DNA of 64,000 nt from Azoarcus sp. (GTDB lineage: Bacteria > Pseudomonadota > Gammaproteobacteria > Burkholderiales > Rhodocyclaceae): positions 54,883 through 118,882 of the forward strand of contig DYFV01000005.1 of assembly GCA_020725025.1 (NCBI GenBank). Reading direction: 5' to 3'. The notes beneath the pieces are model-generated. The model searched no databases. It was given only the letters and a program-made list of their open reading frames with translations, and was not told the DNA's origin. The position numbers and the translations under genes were made by a program. Of this stretch, positions 30,999 to 39,577 are shown one piece after another. Within the stretch, counting starts at the first letter, position 1, and every line of letters begins with the position of its first letter.

Positions 30999-31781
30999 AT
31001 GTTACGCGTCATCACCCTCAACCTCAACGGCGTCCGGTCGGCCGTCACCAAGGGCTTTCTCGACTGGCTCGCCGCGCAGCAGGCCGACTTCGTCTGCGTG
31101 CAGGAGCTCAAGGCCCAGGCGGGCGACCTCACCGAGGCGATGCGGGCCCCGGATCATCTCCAGGGCCACTTCCACCATGCCGAGAAGAAGGGCTACAGCG
31201 GAGTAGGAATATACACCCGGCATCGACCTGATCGCGTTATCGAGGGGCTCGGCATCGCCGACATCGACGCCGAGGGGCGCTTCCTGCAGCTCGACTTCGG
31301 GAAGCTGTCGGTGATCTCCCTCTACCTGCCCTCGGGCTCCAGCTCCGAGGAACGCCAGCAGGCCAAGTTCAGCTTCATGGCGCGCTTCCTGCCGCATCTC
31401 GCCCGCCTGCGCGAGTGCGGGCGCGAAGTCGTCGTGTGCGGCGACTGGAACATCGCGCACAAGGAGATCGACCTCAAGAACTGGAAGTCGAACCAGAAGA
31501 ACTCGGGCTTCCTGCCCGAGGAGCGGGCCTGGCTCACGCGGGTGCTGGAAGAGCAGGGCTGGGTCGACGTCTATCGCCGCCTGCATCCCGACACGACCGG
31601 CGAATGCTACACGTGGTGGTCGAACCGCGGCCAGGCCTGGGCGAAGAACGTGGGCTGGCGCCTGGACTACCAGCTCGCCACCCCTGGAGTCGCCGCGACC
31701 GCCGCCGCGGCTGCCGTCTACAAGGACCAGCGCTTCAGCGACCACGCGCCGCTCACGGTCGACTACGCATTCGAGCTCTGA
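30999..31781 (+). CDS. xthA: Exodeoxyribonuclease III (AP endonuclease)
   Basis: 260 residues of the Exo III/APE family, acting in base-excision repair on abasic sites and 3' ends. The motifs LNLNGVRSA, the metal Glu in CVQELKAQ, LYLPSGSS, GDWNIAHKEIDLKN and the catalytic SDHAPL near the C-terminus are all intact. There is no extension. The ATG at 30999 has no clear ribosome site; the leader is only a few bases from pyrE. Confidence 0.93.
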   Translation: MLRVITLNLNGVRSAVTKGFLDWLAAQQADFVCVQELKAQAGDLTEAMRAPDHLQGHFHHAEKKGYSGVGIYTRHRPDRVIEGLGIADIDAEGRFLQLDFGKLSVISLYLPSGSSSEERQQAKFSFMARFLPHLARLRECGREVVVCGDWNIAHKEIDLKNWKSNQKNSGFLPEERAWLTRVLEEQGWVDVYRRLHPDTTGECYTWWSNRGQAWAKNVGWRLDYQLATPGVAATAAAAAVYKDQRFSDHAPLTVDYAFEL

Positions 31782-31805
31782 CCTCGCCTCCGGCGCCGGT
31801 GCAGC

Positions 31806-33791
31806 TCAGGCAAGCGCGCTTTGCCGCGCCCCGCTTCGGAACAGCGCCACCGCCTCGGAAGTGAAACGGAAGGTCGTCAACAGGTCGTCGATGCGATAGT
31901 CCGGTGCGATCTCGTGAAGCGCCGCCGCGACCGCGCGCCCCTCCTCGGGACGCCCGGCCAGACCCAGGCAGGCCGCCGCGATCGCTCGCAGATGGGGGAA
32001 GGCGTTCGGCCGGCCGATCGCCTTCGAGGCCCAGTCGGCGGCCTCGTCGAAGCGGCCCAGGCGCACCAGCGCGATCGCGCGCGAGGCGAGCATGACGCAC
32101 AGCAGCGGGTCGAACGGGCTCAGGCGGCGCGAATGGTCGGCGCAATCGACACCGTAGCGTGGATCACCCGACTGGACGTGCACGAACGCGAGTGTGTAGT
32201 GCCCGTGGGCGAAGCTGGGGCTCAACTCCACCGCCTTTTCCGGTTCGGGCAGGCATTGCGCGTGCTGGCCCCGCAGCCACAGGGCGCGTCCCATGGCCCA
32301 GTGCGCCGACGGGTCGCGCTCGTCGGCGACCAGGCTCTGCTCGGCGGCCCGGACCGCCAGCTCGATCTCGTGCTCGCGGTCGGTCCACCGCTGAAATGCG
32401 TTCTGGAAGTGAGCGAAGGACAGCGCGGACAGGGCGCGCGCCCAGGTGGGATCCAGGCGCACCGCCATCTCGAAGAACTGCTCGGCCAGCCGGTTGTGCT
32501 GCGCCTCGTAGCGGTAAACGTGCCACAGGCCGCGGTGATAGGCCTCCCAGGCGGTCAATGAGCTCGGCGGCTTGAGGACCGCGCGATTGCGCTCGGCGAG
32601 CTCGATCTCGCCCGTGATTGCGGCGACGATGCGATCGCCGATCTCGTCGAGCACCTCGAAGGCGCCGTCCACCCCGCGGTCGAACTCGTCGGCCCAGACG
32701 ATGCGGGCCGAGCGGGCCTCGCAGAGCTCGACCGTCACGGCGATGCGCCCACCGGTACGCCGCAGGGTTCCGCCCGCGATGTAGTCAACGTTCAGGAGCC
32801 GGCCGGCCTCCTCCGTCCCGACGCTGCGTGCGCCGAGCGCCGAAGTCGTGCCGTGGGCGATCACGAACAGGTGGCGCAGCTTGGCGAGCCGGGTGATGAC
32901 GTCGTGCACCAGGCCGTCGGCGAGCCGGCTCGCCGGGTCGCCCGTGCAATCGGTGAAAGGCATCACGGCGATCGAGGCACGGCGCGGCGCTTCCATGCCC
33001 GCGTCCGCCGCTGCCGGGACGGACGGTGCGAGCAACGATAGGGTCGGAACACCCGGGTCCGCCGCACCGCGAGTGCGTGGGCGGCTCCGAGCAAGCCGCC
33101 AACTCTCCCGCAGCGGTGCCGTATCGAGCCCTTCGGCTTCGAACAGGCGCAACGCCCTCGCGACGTGCTCGTCGCCCTCGCCGATGCGGTCACGCAGCGC
33201 GAGGGCGTTCAGCAGCATCGCGTGGGCGCGACGGTCGAAGGGCGCGATCTGGAGCCATTCGTCCAGGCGCTCGAAAACCTCCTCCGACTCGGGCGGCAGG
33301 CTCGCCAGCAGGTGCTCTAGCACCGCCGCACGGCAGGCCCGCAGCCGGCATCGTTGCACCGTGACCCAGCCGCCGAACTCGGGGCTGCGGTCGATCTCCA
33401 GCCCTTCCAGGAAGTCCCCGGCAAACAGCGCCGCCAGCGCTCGCAGCCGCTCGGGGCCGAGCCGGTCGATCCCCGCCCGGGCCGCCCGCCCGATCTCCAG
33501 CACGTCGACGAAGCAGTCCGAAAGATCGAGCGCGACCGCATCGCCGCTTGTCCCGACCCGGCGCCGGTCACGATCGTCGAGTACGGCTCTCGCCTTGCTC
33601 AGGCACCAGCGCAGCTCGCCACGCGGATCGTCGGGCAGGTCCCACAACAGGTCGCACAAGCGGCCGCGCCCGACGGGACGGGGCGCGAGCGCGAGGTAGG
33701 CGATCAGCGCACGCAGCTTGCGCGACGCCGGCAGGGCGAGTGCCGTACCGTCCCGATGGATGGCGAGTGGTCCGAGCATCCGCACCTGCAT
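31806..33791 (-). CDS. SARP-type transcriptional activator with TolB-like and TPR domains
   Basis: 661 residues. The N-terminus (MQVRMLGPLAIHRDG, LPASRKLRALIAYLALAP, GRLCDLLWDLPDDPRGELRWCLSKAR) is an OmpR-like winged helix plus bacterial transcriptional activation domain of the SARP class. A TolB-N-like segment follows (SIAVMPFTDCTGDPASRLADGLVHDVITRLAKL), then TPR-like helical repeats to the end. The ATG at 33791 is preferred since GAGG lies 8 bases upstream; longer frames back to 34118 run into the divergent pseudogene. Such regulators often sit next to the gene that they control; here the neighbour is a broken methyltransferase. Confidence 0.85.
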   Translation of the reverse strand: MQVRMLGPLAIHRDGTALALPASRKLRALIAYLALAPRPVGRGRLCDLLWDLPDDPRGELRWCLSKARAVLDDRDRRRVGTSGDAVALDLSDCFVDVLEIGRAARAGIDRLGPERLRALAALFAGDFLEGLEIDRSPEFGGWVTVQRCRLRACRAAVLEHLLASLPPESEEVFERLDEWLQIAPFDRRAHAMLLNALALRDRIGEGDEHVARALRLFEAEGLDTAPLRESWRLARSRPRTRGAADPGVPTLSLLAPSVPAAADAGMEAPRRASIAVMPFTDCTGDPASRLADGLVHDVITRLAKLRHLFVIAHGTTSALGARSVGTEEAGRLLNVDYIAGGTLRRTGGRIAVTVELCEARSARIVWADEFDRGVDGAFEVLDEIGDRIVAAITGEIELAERNRAVLKPPSSLTAWEAYHRGLWHVYRYEAQHNRLAEQFFEMAVRLDPTWARALSALSFAHFQNAFQRWTDREHEIELAVRAAEQSLVADERDPSAHWAMGRALWLRGQHAQCLPEPEKAVELSPSFAHGHYTLAFVHVQSGDPRYGVDCADHSRRLSPFDPLLCVMLASRAIALVRLGRFDEAADWASKAIGRPNAFPHLRAIAAACLGLAGRPEEGRAVAAALHEIAPDYRIDDLLTTFRFTSEAVALFRSGARQSALA

Positions 33792-33968
33792 GCGGCAGAC
33801 CTCGGCGGCGGGCACCTCGTCCCTGGGGGGCAGTTCATCACCCATTCCCACGCCGGCTACCACGCCCCCTCCCACATCGGCGGTCCAGAGTGGGGCCAGG
33901 CTCGCAGCCCGGTCATGGACGATCGGGCGCGGGCCGCCGAAGCCAACCTCAACCTGCTGGAGAAGACC
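33792..33968. promoter_or_regulatory. Divergent intergenic region between SARP regulator and methyltransferase remnant
   Basis: 177 bases that must hold both promoters. No consensus hexamers are evident. It ends in GGAGAAG, a good ribosome site for the ATG at 33969. Confidence 0.4.
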
Positions 33969-34344
33969 ATGGATACCTCCCTCGCCGCCGCCGACCGTAC
34001 CGCCCCTTCCCCTGTGCCCGACCTTGCCGCCCCCTGCGGGCGTGCGCTCTCCGGCCCTGTGGGGTACCCGCGAGCGAATCGAGGAGTTGTTCGGGCCGTC
34101 GGCGGCATCCATCCGCACGGAGGCGACCCGCTTCGTGTTCCGCTACCGCTCGCCGGAGCACTGGCTGCACGTGTTCCGGAGCTGGTACGGACCGGTGCTG
34201 AAGACTTATGCGGCCCTCGAGCCCGCCGCACAATCGGCGCTGACCGCCGATCTCATGGCACTGGTCGCCCGACTCAACCGCGCGGGCGACGGCTCGATGG
34301 TCGTACCGGCCGAGTACCTGCAGGTGGTCGTCGTGCGATGCTGA
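33969..34344 (+). pseudogene. Class I SAM methyltransferase remnant with internal deletion and frameshift
   Basis: A well-placed start (GGAGAAG then ATG) begins MDTSLAAADRTAPSPVPDLAA, like the N-terminus of a SARP-linked methyltransferase family. From about base 34024, one frame over, the sequence reads LPPPAGVRSPALWGT, RIEELFG, FVFRYRSPEHWLHVFRSWYGPVLK and GDGSMVVPAEYLQVVVVR, which is the C-terminus of the same family as I remember it. The roughly 165 residues between, including the whole AdoMet-binding fold, are missing. The junction lies at about 34023-34035, in a GCC/CCC-rich stretch. An internal deletion with frameshift explains all of this. Confidence 0.75.
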
Positions 34345-34487
34345 AACATCCCTCGTACCGGGCGCCGTTCGCCGCCGAATACCCTCACGACATTTGACGG
34401 TAGTCATTTGCCTTCCCGCAGCTTGTGGATTAGCCTTAATTGGGCGCCGCCCGGAGGGCGTCCGTCACGACCACAAGGGGAACAATA

Positions 34488-34799
34488 ATGACCAATACGT
34501 CCGAAGTTTCGCGGGAAAAGCTGGTTGCCGATTTCAAGGTGGTGATCGCCGATGCCGAGGAGCTCATCAAGCTCACCGCGGGCGAGGCGGGCGGCAAGCT
34601 GAGCGAGGTGCGGGGCCGGTTGAACGAGCGCCTGGGTGAGGTCAAGGAGCGCCTGGCCGATGCCGAGGCGGCCGTGCGGCAGCAGACGGTGAAGATGGCT
34701 CACGCCACCGACGACTACGTCCACAAGAACCCCTGGCAGGCGGTCGGGATGGCGGCCGGGGTCGCCTTCCTCCTCGGGCTGCTGGCCGGCCGGCGCTGA
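34488..34799 (+). CDS. yqjD: DUF883/ElaB-YqjD-like ribosome- or membrane-associated protein
   Basis: 103 residues: a charged amphipathic helix (VADFKVVIADAEELIKLTAGEAGGKLSEVRGRLNERLGEVKERL) and a C-terminal membrane anchor, KNPWQAVGMAAGVAFLLGLLAGRR, the fingerprint of ElaB/YqjD/DUF883. In E. coli these are stationary-phase tail-anchored proteins; YqjD binds ribosomes. Ribosome site AGGGGAA precedes the ATG. It is the first gene of a yqjD-yqjE-yqjK-like trio. The symbol is by family similarity. Confidence 0.85.
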   Translation: MTNTSEVSREKLVADFKVVIADAEELIKLTAGEAGGKLSEVRGRLNERLGEVKERLADAEAAVRQQTVKMAHATDDYVHKNPWQAVGMAAGVAFLLGLLAGRR

Positions 34800-34820
34800 C
34801 CCCCGCCCGCCCCGGCCCCG

Positions 34821-35201
34821 ATGATCGAAGATCGGAAACCGCGTCTGATCGAAAGCCTGCGCGGCTTTCTCGACTCCGCGCTGGAGATCGCCCGGACGCG
34901 GCTCGAGCTGCTGGCGGTCGAGGCCCAGGAAGAGAAGGTCCGCCTGACCGGCCTGATCCTGAATGGCGTGCTGTGCGCGCTCTTCCTCGGATTCGGCATG
35001 GTGTTCCTGGCGGTCTTTCTCACCGTCCTGTTCTGGGAGGGCTACCGGCTGCTGGCGCTGGGGCTCGCCACGGTCTTCTTCATCGGCGCCGGGCTCTATA
35101 CCGCCAACAATGCCGCCCGCGAGCTCAGGCAGGGGCGGCTCTTCGGCGCGACGCTGGCCGAGCTGGCGCGCGACCGGGAGGCCTTGCGGCGCAAGGAATG
35201 A
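34821..35201 (+). CDS. yqjE: YqjE-like holin-family membrane protein (PF07332)
   Basis: 126 residues. An N-terminal amphipathic helix (LIESLRGFLDSALEIARTRLELLAVEAQEEK) is followed by two membrane helices (LILNGVLCALFLGFGMVFLAVFLTVLFW and LLALGLATVFFIGAGLY). This is the YqjE/phage-holin-superfamily-III layout, found in ordinary bacterial operons and not evidence of a prophage. The stop overlaps the next ATG. Confidence 0.85.
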   Translation: MIEDRKPRLIESLRGFLDSALEIARTRLELLAVEAQEEKVRLTGLILNGVLCALFLGFGMVFLAVFLTVLFWEGYRLLALGLATVFFIGAGLYTANNAARELRQGRLFGATLAELARDREALRRKE

Positions 35202-35530
35202 ACCCGCAACTCGTCGAATTCGCCCTCAGGAAGCAGCGGCTGCAGATCCGCGCGGACATGCAGCGCCTGGACATGGCGCGGCGCATGGAGGGCATCACGC
35301 CGCTGTTCGACGCGGTCGACCGCGTGCGTGACGGCGCGCGCTGGACGCGCGACAATGCGCCCGTCATCGCCTCGGTGGCCCTGGGCGTGGCGCTGTTGAA
35401 GCCCAGGATCGCGTGGCGCCTCGGCCGCCGGGCCTGGCGCGGCCTGGCCTTCGTGCGCCGCGTGCATCGGGGCATCGCACCGCTGCTGGCCCTGGTCGCC
35501 AGCGCCGGCATCGCCGCCCGCCGCAGCTGA
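35198..35530 (+). CDS. YqjK-like small protein
   Basis: 110 residues, very Arg-rich. The N-terminal helix (LVEFALRKQRLQIRADMQRLDMARRMEGITPLFDAVDRVRDGARW) and the hydrophobic APVIASVALGVALLKPR fit the YqjK-like family that follows yqjDE. There is a second weakly hydrophobic segment near the C-terminus (GIAPLLALVASAGIA). The function is unknown; the ATG overlaps the yqjE stop. Confidence 0.75.
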   Translation: MNPQLVEFALRKQRLQIRADMQRLDMARRMEGITPLFDAVDRVRDGARWTRDNAPVIASVALGVALLKPRIAWRLGRRAWRGLAFVRRVHRGIAPLLALVASAGIAARRS

Positions 35531-35655
35531 GCGGCCCCACGGCGGGCTGTCCGGCAAGAATGCGCCGGGAACGATTGCGCGCCCCGCCCTGTTCTAACCG
35601 GCAGGTCCGCGGCACGGCCCCGCCCGTTCCGTTTTCCACACCAGGAAGGACTCAC

Positions 35656-36213
35656 ATGAGCATCGACATGGAAGAGATTGTGCGCGCCCGCGAGGAGGCC
35701 GACTGCCTCGCCGATGCGAACGCCGTCGAGGCGGCGCTCGACCGGATGGCGGAGGAGATCACCGCTTGCATGGCACAGAGCAACCCGCTGGTCTACGTCG
35801 TCATGAACGGCGGCCTGATCCTGGCAGGCCGCATCCTGCCGAGGCTGCCGTTCCCGCTGGAGGTCTCCTACCTCCACGCCACCCGCTACGGGCATGCGCT
35901 GAAGGGGACACAGCTCGACTGGCGGGTTCGCCCGACCCACGATCTGCGCGGCCGCACGGTGCTCGTGCTCGACGACATCCTGGACGAGGGCCACACCCTG
36001 GCCGCCATCATGGACTACCTGAAGGCCGAGGGCGCCCGCGAGGTGCGCTCGGCCGTGCTCACGCACAAGCTCCACGAGCGCAAGGCCTATCCGGGCATGC
36101 GCGCCGATTTCACCGGACTCGACGTGGCCGACCGATTCCTGTTCGGCTGCGGAATGGACTACAAGGGGTACTGGCGCAACGCGCCCGGCATCTACGCCGT
36201 AAAGGGATTGTGA
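35656..36213 (+). CDS. hpt: Hypoxanthine-guanine phosphoribosyltransferase
   Basis: 185 residues. Purine salvage: hypoxanthine or guanine plus PRPP to IMP or GMP. It has YVVMNGGLILAGRILPRL, LEVSYLHATRYG (flexible-loop region), the PRPP loop VLVLDDILDEGHTLA, and the nucleobase-binding VADRFLFGCGMDYKGYWRN. A GGAAGGA ribosome site lies before the ATG at 35656; earlier in-frame starts lack one. A DUF1840 gene follows after 11 bases. Confidence 0.9.
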   Translation: MSIDMEEIVRAREEADCLADANAVEAALDRMAEEITACMAQSNPLVYVVMNGGLILAGRILPRLPFPLEVSYLHATRYGHALKGTQLDWRVRPTHDLRGRTVLVLDDILDEGHTLAAIMDYLKAEGAREVRSAVLTHKLHERKAYPGMRADFTGLDVADRFLFGCGMDYKGYWRNAPGIYAVKGL

Positions 36214-36224
36214 AGGAGACCACC

Positions 36225-36557
36225 ATGCTGTTCACGTTCAGATCCGACGCCGCCTCCGACGTCATCATGTTCGGCGACACCGCCAAGAAGCTCATTTCCA
36301 TCCTCGGCAAGGACCCGGACGACTCGAAGGGCATCGTCACCGTGGAACAGCTGCCCGACGCCATCCGGCGCCTGCGCACCGCGATCGAGGAGGACAAGGT
36401 GCGCAGCCAGCGCACCCCCGAGCAGGAGGAGGCCGACGCCGAAGCGGGCCGCACCGGTCTGGCCGCCCCGGTGAGCCTGGCCCAGCGGGCCTGGCCGCTC
36501 CTGGACATGATGGAGCACTCGCAGCGGGAGAGGGTGCCGGTGATCTGGGGGGCTTAG
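36225..36557 (+). CDS. DUF1840 family protein
   Basis: 110 residues, opening MLFTFRSDAASDVIMFGDTAKKLISILGK, followed by VTVEQLPDAIRRLRTAIEED and SLAQRAWPLLDMMEHSQRERVPVIWG. This is the full DUF1840 pattern, a betaproteobacterial family of unknown function that frequently follows hpt-like genes. GAAGGAG precedes the ATG. A perfect 12-bp inverted repeat follows the stop. Confidence 0.85.
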   Translation: MLFTFRSDAASDVIMFGDTAKKLISILGKDPDDSKGIVTVEQLPDAIRRLRTAIEEDKVRSQRTPEQEEADAEAGRTGLAAPVSLAQRAWPLLDMMEHSQRERVPVIWGA

Positions 36558-36563
36558 GCGTTC

Positions 36564-36608
36564 CGCGGCTTCCGCCGCTCCTACGACCCGTCGAGCGCGG
36601 AAGCCGCG
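36564..36608. terminator. Perfect 12-bp inverted repeat between convergent genes
   Basis: CGCGGCTTCCGC (36564-36575) and GCGGAAGCCGCG (36597-36608) with a 21-base loop. It lies between the DUF1840 gene (+) and the isomerase gene (-), so a bidirectional terminator is likely although no T run exists. Confidence 0.6.
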
Positions 36609-36642
36609 AACGACGGCGTTTGCCTGAATCGCTGCCGCCGCC

Positions 36643-37287
36643 CTACTCCGCGTCGGGCTGATTGCCGGGCGCGGCGAGCCGGAACGCTTCGATCGTCTCG
36701 CACTCGGCCGCGATCCGCATCACCGTCGGGATGTGCTCGGTGCGGCAGGCGAAGCGCTGCGCGTTGAACACCTGCGGCACGAGGCAGCAGTCGGCGAGTC
36801 CCGGCGCGTCGCCGTGGCAGAAGCGACCGGTGCGGGGGTCGTTCGCGAGCATCGCCTCCACCGCGGCAAGCCCGGTCTCCACCCAATGCCGGTACCAGGC
36901 GTTCTTCTGCGCGTCGCTCGCGCCGAAGTCGCGCACCAGCGCCTGAAGCACCCGCAGGTTGTTGATCGGATGGATGTCGCAGGCGATGGTCTGGGCGATG
37001 GCGCGCACCCGCGCGCGGCAGAGTGGATCGGCGGGCAGCAGCGGAGGGGCCGGGTGCGTCTCCTCCAGGTACTCGATGATCGCGAGCGACTGCGTCAGCA
37101 CCTGCCCGCCCACCTCCAGGGAAGGGAGCAGCCCGGCCGGATTCAGGGCGAGGTACTCGGGCCGCTTCTGCTCGCCGCCGCCCCGCACCAGGTGCACCGG
37201 CACTGCCTCGTAGTCGAGCCCCTTGAGGTTCAGCGCGATACGCACGCGATACGCGGCCGAGGAACGGAAGTAGGTGTAGAGCTTCAT
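36643..37287 (-). CDS. maiA: Maleylacetoacetate/maleylpyruvate isomerase (zeta-class GST)
   Basis: 214 residues. YFRSSAAYRVRIALNLKGL carries the SSxxxRVRI active-site motif of zeta GSTs. NPAGLLPSLEVGGQVLTQSLAIIEYLEE and DIHPINNLRVLQ are also diagnostic. It performs glutathione-dependent cis-trans isomerisation of maleylacetoacetate or maleylpyruvate. It is the last gene of the minus-strand catabolic cluster, whose FAA hydrolase would take its product. Which of the two substrates is used is unresolved. The symbol is by family. Confidence 0.9.
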   Translation of the reverse strand: MKLYTYFRSSAAYRVRIALNLKGLDYEAVPVHLVRGGGEQKRPEYLALNPAGLLPSLEVGGQVLTQSLAIIEYLEETHPAPPLLPADPLCRARVRAIAQTIACDIHPINNLRVLQALVRDFGASDAQKNAWYRHWVETGLAAVEAMLANDPRTGRFCHGDAPGLADCCLVPQVFNAQRFACRTEHIPTVMRIAAECETIEAFRLAAPGNQPDAE

Positions 37288-37358
37288 CGTCGATCGCTTC
37301 CCGGAAGTGCACGGGCGCGGCCCGCGGGGCAGGCCGCGGGCCGTCGGGGCGTACGGGC

Positions 37359-38390
37359 TTACTTGCCGTATTTGTCGATCAGGCTGCGGGCGCTGTCGAG
37401 CATGGCCTGCCCGTCGTAACCCTTGCCGTTCATTTCCTGTACCCAGTCGGCCGCGAGCTTTTCGCCGACCTTGCGCCAGCTCTCGAGCTCGGAGGCGGGG
37501 ATGGTGTAGAACTGGTTGCCGCGCTCGACCGCCTGCTGGCGCGCCGCCGGGGCGGATTCGTCCCACACCCGGCCGATCATCGCGGAGAAGTCGGCGCCCG
37601 AGTTGTCGTCGATCACCTTCTTCAGGTCCGGCGGCAGGCTCTCGTACCTGGCCTTGTTCATGGCGATGGTGAACACCGCCGTATAGAGCGCAGGCTGCGC
37701 GGGGTCGGTCTCGGAGTGGAACTTGGTGAGCTCGTGCAGCTTCACCGTGGGGATCACCTCCCACGGCAGCACGTAGCCGTCGATCACGCCCTTGGACATG
37801 GCCTCGGTCACCGCAGGCAGCGGCATCGCCACCGGCGAGGCGCCGAAGGCGGCGAGCATCTTGTTGGTGAGCCGGGTCGGCGCGCGCATCTTCAGGCCGC
37901 GGAAATCGTCCATGGTCCGGATCTGGCGCTTGCTGCCGTGCACGTAGCCGTTGTCGTGCACGTGGAAGGCGAGCGGCTTCACCATCGCGAAGTCCTTCTG
38001 CCCGTACTTCCCGGCGTAGTCCCACAGGGCGCGGCTCGCGCTCTCGGCGTTCCTCGTCATGAAGGGCAGCTCGAAGACCTCCACCGAGGGGAAGCGTCCG
38101 GCGGTGTAGCCCGGCAGGGTCCACACGATGTCGGCCACGCCGTCGGCCGCCTGCTGGATGAGCTGGGGCGGCGTGCCGCCGAGCTGCATCGCCGGGTAGA
38201 TCTGGCACTTCAGGCGGTTGCCCGACTCCTTGGCGATCTTGTCGCACCAGGGCAGCAGCACCTTCTGGTGCGACAGCGCGGTGGTGGGCCAGAAGTGGGC
38301 GACCTTCAGCACCACTTCCTGGGCCTGGGCGGCCGCGCTGCCGAGCGCCGCGGTGGCGGCGAAGAGCGCGAGGGCGATGCCTCTCTTCAT
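37359..38390 (-). CDS. TRAP transporter substrate-binding protein (DctP family)
   Basis: 343 residues with signal peptide MKRGIALALFAATAALGSAAAQAQE. The DctP fold is shown by VLKVAHFWPTTALSHQKVLLPWCDKIAKESG, the Arg-containing GLKMRAPTRLTNKMLAAFGASPVAMPLPAVTEAMSKGVIDG (organic-acid carboxylate site), and a long C-terminal helix. GGAGGAG-like bases precede the ATG. Membrane subunits DctQM are not adjacent, so this binding protein must share or use distant ones. In this cluster the ligand is probably an aromatic or related carboxylate. Confidence 0.9.
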   Translation of the reverse strand: MKRGIALALFAATAALGSAAAQAQEVVLKVAHFWPTTALSHQKVLLPWCDKIAKESGNRLKCQIYPAMQLGGTPPQLIQQAADGVADIVWTLPGYTAGRFPSVEVFELPFMTRNAESASRALWDYAGKYGQKDFAMVKPLAFHVHDNGYVHGSKRQIRTMDDFRGLKMRAPTRLTNKMLAAFGASPVAMPLPAVTEAMSKGVIDGYVLPWEVIPTVKLHELTKFHSETDPAQPALYTAVFTIAMNKARYESLPPDLKKVIDDNSGADFSAMIGRVWDESAPAARQQAVERGNQFYTIPASELESWRKVGEKLAADWVQEMNGKGYDGQAMLDSARSLIDKYGK

Positions 38391-38431
38391 GGTGTGTCTC
38401 CTCCTCGTTCGGTACGGGATGGTTATCTGTT

Positions 38432-39445
38432 TCAGCCGGCCGGCGGCGCCACGGTGTTCTCGATCGCGCCGAAGATGCTGCGGCCTTCCGCGTCGCGCAT
38501 CTCGATGCGCACGGTATCACCCGGGCGCATGAAGGGGGTCGCGGGTTTACCCTGCTCGATCGTCTCGTACATGCGCACCTCGGCCAGACAGCAATAGCCC
38601 ACGCCGCCGTGCTCGATCGAGGAGCCCCACAGGTTGCCCTGCTTGTTCGAGACGGTGCCCGAACCGACGATGGAGCCCGCCGCGACCTCGCGCGTCTTCG
38701 TGATGTGAGCGACGAGCTGACCGAAGTCGAAGGTCATGTCGACGCCGGCGTTGGGCCGGCCGAACGGCTTGCCGTTCAGCGTCACCTCGAGCGGCAGGTG
38801 GACCTTGGCGTCGCGCCAGGCCGCGCCCAGCTCGTCGGGGGTCACCGCCACCGGGCTGAAGGCCGAGGCCGGCTTGGACTGGAAGAAGCCGAAGCCCTTG
38901 GCGAGCTCGTTGGGGATGAGGTTGCGCAGCGACACGTCGTTCACCAGCATCACCAGGCGGATGGCGCGGGCGGCCTCCTCGGGCGTGGCGCCCATCGGCA
39001 GGTCGCCGGTGACGACTGCCACCTCGGCCTCGAAGTCGATGCCCCAGGCCTCGTCGGCGATCACCTTGTCCCGCGGGCCGATGAAGCTGTCCGAGCCGCC
39101 CTGGTACATCAGCGGGTCGGTGTAGAAGGACTCGGGCAGCTCCGCGCCGCGTGCCTTCCTCACCAGCTCCACGTGGTTGATGTAGGCCGAGCCGTCCGCC
39201 CACTGGTAGGCGCGCGGCAGCGGCGAATGGCAGTGGGCCGGGTCGAAGGGGATGGCGTGGCGGGCGTGGCCGTGGTTGAGCATGTCGTAGACGAGCTCGA
39301 GCTCCGGCGCCACGTTGTCCCAGTCGTCGAGCGCCGCCTGCAGCGTGCGCGCGATGCCGCCCACGGTCTGGCAGCGGGTGAGGTCGCGGCTGACGACCAC
39401 GAGGGTGCCGTCGCGGCCGCCGTGTTTGAGGGTGGCGAGTTTCAC
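38432..39445 (-). CDS. Fumarylacetoacetate/fumarylpyruvate hydrolase family protein
   Basis: 337 residues. KLATLKHGGRDGTLVVVSRDL is a recognisable N-terminus of this hydrolase subgroup. The FAH metal site is intact: Glu pair in GIDFEAEVAVVTGD and Asp in MLVNDVSLRNL, with GFGFFQSKPASAFSPVA and GSGTVSNKQG. It cleaves a beta-diketo acid into fumarate plus acetoacetate or pyruvate. The start is GTG at 39445 with AAGGAG upstream. A REP-like double palindrome separates it from the VOC gene. Confidence 0.9.
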   Translation of the reverse strand: MKLATLKHGGRDGTLVVVSRDLTRCQTVGGIARTLQAALDDWDNVAPELELVYDMLNHGHARHAIPFDPAHCHSPLPRAYQWADGSAYINHVELVRKARGAELPESFYTDPLMYQGGSDSFIGPRDKVIADEAWGIDFEAEVAVVTGDLPMGATPEEAARAIRLVMLVNDVSLRNLIPNELAKGFGFFQSKPASAFSPVAVTPDELGAAWRDAKVHLPLEVTLNGKPFGRPNAGVDMTFDFGQLVAHITKTREVAAGSIVGSGTVSNKQGNLWGSSIEHGGVGYCCLAEVRMYETIEQGKPATPFMRPGDTVRIEMRDAEGRSIFGAIENTVAPPAG

Positions 39446-39474
39446 GAATCACATCTCCTTGGTTGAGCCCGGCC

Positions 39475-39564
39475 GTAGCCTGGATGAAGCGCAGCGGAAT
39501 CCGGGAGCGGCATGCGGGATCGCGACGCCGGCCCCGGATTCCGCCTTCGGCTCCATCCGGGCTA
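39475..39564. repeat. REP-like palindromes, copy B (two units in opposite orientation)
   Basis: A degenerate unit (GTAGCCTGGAT ... GGAATCCGGG, 39475-39505) and a second unit (CCCGGATTCCGCC ... ATCCGGGCTA, 39533-39564) face each other. The second is nearly identical to the copy at 6.7 kb. Together they form a BIME-like pair inside the catabolic operon. Confidence 0.8.
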
Positions 39565-39577
39565 GCGACGGCGCCAC

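Noticed and set aside
33792..34118. N-terminal extension of the SARP regulator
   Set aside because: The extra residues are Gly-rich and overlap the methyltransferase remnant; the ATG at 33791 has a good ribosome site and begins the conserved domain.
34821..35201. Possible prophage, because of a holin-family hit
   Set aside because: It is the YqjE protein of a yqjD-E-K-like operon; no other phage genes are nearby.
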